In this document: piece by piece, positions 61,983-64,000 of the stretch
Position numbering within the stretch: the stretch's first letter is position 1
How the letters are laid out: each line of letters opens with the position of its first letter
Origin: DATBQN01 sp963799925
GTDB taxonomy: Bacteria > Acidobacteriota > Thermoanaerobaculia > Multivoradales > UBA5704
Length of the DNA: 64,000 nucleotides
Direction of reading: 5' to 3'
NCBI GenBank assembly: GCA_963799925.1
Contig: CAWCYZ010000004.1
Location: 1,550,001-1,614,000, forward strand
Notes under the pieces: generated by a model
What the model saw: only the letters and a program-made list of their open reading frames with translations
Told to the model about the DNA's origin: nothing
Database searches by the model: none
Translations under genes and position numbers: made by a program

Positions 61983-62254
61983 CCTCCGATCTCGACCGTG
62001 AAGTCGCCCAGGATGATCGGCGCGCCGCAGCCGGCGAGGTCGCCCACGCGCGCCGCCGGCCGGCCGCCGATGAGCACCGTGAAGCTGCCGAGGACGAGCG
62101 GCGTCGGCGGGTGGGGGACGGGGGCGATGGCGCAGGTGTGGAGGTCGCCCAGCACCGCGGCGGGGAGGCCGCCGATCAGGACGGTGGGGACGCCGGGGCC
62201 GGTGACGATGCCGGGATGGCCGGTGGGATCGGTGATGCGGGCGGCGGGCGGCAT
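61979..62254 (-). CDS. PAAR-type spike tip protein
   Basis: 91 residues in PAAR form: MPPAARITDPTGHPGIVTG, VLIGGLPAAVLGDLHTCAIA, VLIGGRPAARVGDLAGCGAP IILGDFTVEIGG. The repeated 'vlIGG.pAA..GD.h.C' units and the His/Cys residues that bind the tip metal are present. It sharpens the spike formed by the upstream gpV-like protein. No effector extension. Confidence 0.93.
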   Translation of the reverse strand: MPPAARITDPTGHPGIVTGPGVPTVLIGGLPAAVLGDLHTCAIAPVPHPPTPLVLGSFTVLIGGRPAARVGDLAGCGAPIILGDFTVEIGG

Positions 62255-62273
62255 GGCTTCCTCGGGCGCCGGG

Positions 62274-62918
62274 CTAGTTGATCTTGACCAGCGGCGCGGT
62301 GATGTTGCAGAGGCCGCCGGAGAGCACGTTGGTCGCCGCGGCGCCGTTGATGGTGACGTTGGGCGCGGTGATGTTGATCGCGGCGCTGGCGACCAGGTTC
62401 AGGTTGGGGGTGCCGGTGACGGTGACGCCGTCGGGCGTCATGTTGATGACGTTGGCGCCGTCGAGGATCTGGATGCCGGCCGGCGACAGCAGGATCGTCT
62501 GCGCCGACGGCGTCATGATGGTGATCGTCGGCGGCGCCTCGGTGAACATGATGGTGTTGCCCACCAGGGTGCGGATCATGCGGATCTGCGGCACCGGCGA
62601 GGGGAGCGGCGGCGGCGACATGGCGCTCCACAGGCTGCCGATGATGTACGGCACGTTCTTGTCGCCGTGCTCGAAGGCGACCAGCACCTCGTCGCCGGGG
62701 TTGGGGATGAAGTACATGCCGTGCGCCGGCCCCGCCATCGGCGACGCCACCCGCGCCCAGGGCGAGAGGTCGAGGCTGTCGATGAAGGGGAGCTGCACCT
62801 GCACCCGGCCGAGCGCCATCGGGTCGAGCGGGTTGATGACTCTCCCCACCACCACGCCGAAGAACTTGTCGCGCTGGCCGGCGAGCGAATCCATGAGGTC
62901 GGAGAGCGTCTCTTCCAT
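62274..62918 (-). CDS. gpV/VgrG-like spike protein (OB-fold and needle)
   Basis: 214 residues. The OB-fold opening (FFGVVVGRVINPLDPMALGR VQVQLPF; SPWARVASPMAGPAHGMYFI PNPGDEVLVAFEHGDKNVPY IIGSLWS) is the gp5/gpV/VgrG core. From about 130 a regular beta-helix needle follows with short Thr/Ile/Asn-rich turns (LSPAGIQILDGANVINMTPD; VTGTPNLNLVASAAINITAP). In T6SS-like VgrG this is fused to a gpD domain; here gpD is the preceding gene. Its ATG shares one base with that gene's stop codon. Confidence 0.92.
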   Translation of the reverse strand: MEETLSDLMDSLAGQRDKFFGVVVGRVINPLDPMALGRVQVQLPFIDSLDLSPWARVASPMAGPAHGMYFIPNPGDEVLVAFEHGDKNVPYIIGSLWSAMSPPPLPSPVPQIRMIRTLVGNTIMFTEAPPTITIMTPSAQTILLSPAGIQILDGANVINMTPDGVTVTGTPNLNLVASAAINITAPNVTINGAAATNVLSGGLCNITAPLVKIN

Positions 62919-64000
62919 CAGGGGAGGATCTCCTTGAAGACCTGGAAGTCCGTCTTGTAGCCGCTGGCGTCGAGGGAGTGGGTGGCGCTCGCCACGCGGT
63001 AGTCGCCGCTGAAGTCGGGCCCCAGGCCGTCCAGGCGGATCATCGCCCCGGCGCGGATGCGCGGGTCGCCGACCGCCGAGCCGCTGCCGGTCAGGCGCGC
63101 GTTGAGCTTCTTCCGGAGCTCGCTGTAGATCTTGAGGGCGGAGGAGGCGATGTCCGCCGGGCTGCTGATCGGCTCGTCGATGATCGTCAGCGCCGGGCCG
63201 CTGAACAGCGGCCCGGCCTTGGCCGCGGCGCCGGGGACGATCGAGATGCCGATCGCCTCGCGGTCGAAGTCCCAGAACACGGTGACCAGGAAGTCGAGCG
63301 GGATCACCCGCAGGTTGAAGCGCATGGAGACCGCCGCCACCTGGCCGACGGTCGACACCTTGGGCGAGAAGTCGAGGAGCGACTGTCCCCAGGTGAGGGC
63401 GAGGCGCGGCTCGTACTCCTTCAAGAAACGGGCGAGGTAGAGGATGTCCCCCTCGACCCAGAAGTTGGCCTCGTACTTGGCGGCGATCTTCTCGAGCAGC
63501 TGGAGGTCGCTCTCGCCGTGCCCCGGGCTCCCCTGCTTGGTGCCGGTGCCGTTGAAGATCAGGTTGACCGCGGTGAGCGCCGCGCCGGCGGCCAGGAGAG
63601 CGGGGTCGATCGCCGGGATGAGCAGGTTCTCGGCCCCCAGGATGACGGCGACGAGGGCGTCCTGGAGCGGGCCGAAGCCGCGCGAGGCGGTGCCGCGGGA
63701 GAGCCGCTGCAGGTAGTCGTGCGCCACCATGGTCAGGCCCGGCATGCCGCCGTTGGGGAAGGTGACCTGGACGCCGGTGACGTCGCCCTTGAACACCTCC
63801 TCGAGCGGCCCGGGGGCGTAGCCGATCGAGAGGCGGAGCTGGTTGTCGATGTCGAAGGTGCCGTCGGGCGCCGCGTCGGCCACCCGCACCGGGCCGATGG
63901 CGACGCCGCTGGGCGGCCGGAAGCCGAGCCCCTTGATGTGGCGCTGCAGCCAGCGCAGGTTGGGGTTGGCGAAGCTCACCTCCACCCGGTCGGCGGCGTT
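62918..64000 (-). CDS. gpD-like spike hub protein, 5' end beyond the window
   Basis: At least 355 residues of a phage late-control D (gpD/Afp8 N-part) protein: VEVSFANPNLRWLQRHIKGL, LRLSIGYAPGPLEEVFKGDV TGVQVTFPNGGMPGLTMVAH DYLQRLSRG, KYEANFWVEGDILYLARFLK EYE, RIRAGAMIRLDGLGPDFSGD YRVASATHSLDASGYKTDF. The frame remains open to the last base (preceded by Ala-Ala-Asp-Arg), so the true start lies to the right of 64000. It forms the base of the spike trimer. Other injection-system genes (tube, sheath, LysM protein) are expected upstream of it. Confidence 0.9.
   Translation of the reverse strand, partial: NAADRVEVSFANPNLRWLQRHIKGLGFRPPSGVAIGPVRVADAAPDGTFDIDNQLRLSIGYAPGPLEEVFKGDVTGVQVTFPNGGMPGLTMVAHDYLQRLSRGTASRGFGPLQDALVAVILGAENLLIPAIDPALLAAGAALTAVNLIFNGTGTKQGSPGHGESDLQLLEKIAAKYEANFWVEGDILYLARFLKEYEPRLALTWGQSLLDFSPKVSTVGQVAAVSMRFNLRVIPLDFLVTVFWDFDREAIGISIVPGAAAKAGPLFSGPALTIIDEPISSPADIASSALKIYSELRKKLNARLTGSGSAVGDPRIRAGAMIRLDGLGPDFSGDYRVASATHSLDASGYKTDFQVFKEILP

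Noticed and set aside
38057..64000. Type VI secretion system or an intact prophage
   Set aside because: There is no TssJ/K/L/M membrane complex, no capsid, terminase or integrase; split gpD and gpV genes, a PAAR protein and DUF4157 cargo fit an extracellular contractile injection system.

Overview
The window is very GC-rich DNA (about 70 percent by eye) with long arrays of overlapping ATGA/GTGA gene junctions, acidobacterial-style glycosyltransferases, DUF4157 proteins and an extracellular contractile injection system (eCIS). It looks like an environmental member of the Acidobacteriota (Thermoanaerobaculia-like). That placement is inference, because no rRNA gene lies here. Many obviously essential genes (trpS, scpA, scpB, rluB) carry single-base frameshifts, which points to consensus errors in the assembly rather than gene decay; those genes are given as one interval each, with the shift noted.

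Layout. 1-9.1 kb is accessory: a degenerate J-domain protein, a GH25 lysozyme, a 40-bp periodic repeat field, a regulator remnant, an IS256-type insertion sequence, a cluster of perfect hairpin repeats and a cysteine-rich secreted protein. An AT-richer 1.4-kb cassette follows, bounded by a perfect 103-bp duplication of the 3' end of rnpB (the intact RNase P RNA is at 7633-8030, minus strand). 8.1-16.5 kb holds an LD-carboxypeptidase, a cNMP/FHA protein, an unusual histidine kinase with its NarL-type regulator, an MNT antitoxin with a stump of its HEPN partner, and two glycosyltransferases. 16.5-23 kb is a housekeeping run: M50 protease, trpS, scpA, scpB, rluB, cmk.

23.1-30.9 kb is an almost complete lipid A aminoarabinose (Ara4N) pathway: arnT (minus), then arnB, arnC, the two halves of ArnA as separate genes, and arnD. 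An orphan Nif11-type RiPP precursor lies between arnT and arnB. arnD runs by overlap into a tripartite RND efflux system (TolC-like, HlyD-like lipoprotein, RND pump; 30.9-36.7 kb). Together this is an envelope-defence block against cationic peptides and other antimicrobials.

38.0-64 kb, all on the minus strand, is the end of an eCIS operon that runs off the right edge. In transcription order it holds a gpD-like spike protein (cut by the edge), gpV-like spike/needle, PAAR tip, gp25 wedge, two baseplate-J proteins, four paralogous baseplate-associated proteins interleaved with a beta-propeller/gpI fusion, and then a cargo island. The island contains an HExxH candidate effector, a YkgJ-type cysteine-cluster protein, four multidomain DUF4157 proteins and an Lgt-like membrane enzyme. 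The cargo proteins share an N-terminal LQ..xGNRA motif, and the four DUF4157 proteins share an uncharacterised VDDEA/GQMxKxEFL module; these are good candidates for loading signals. Sheath, tube and ATPase genes are not in the window and would be expected to the right.
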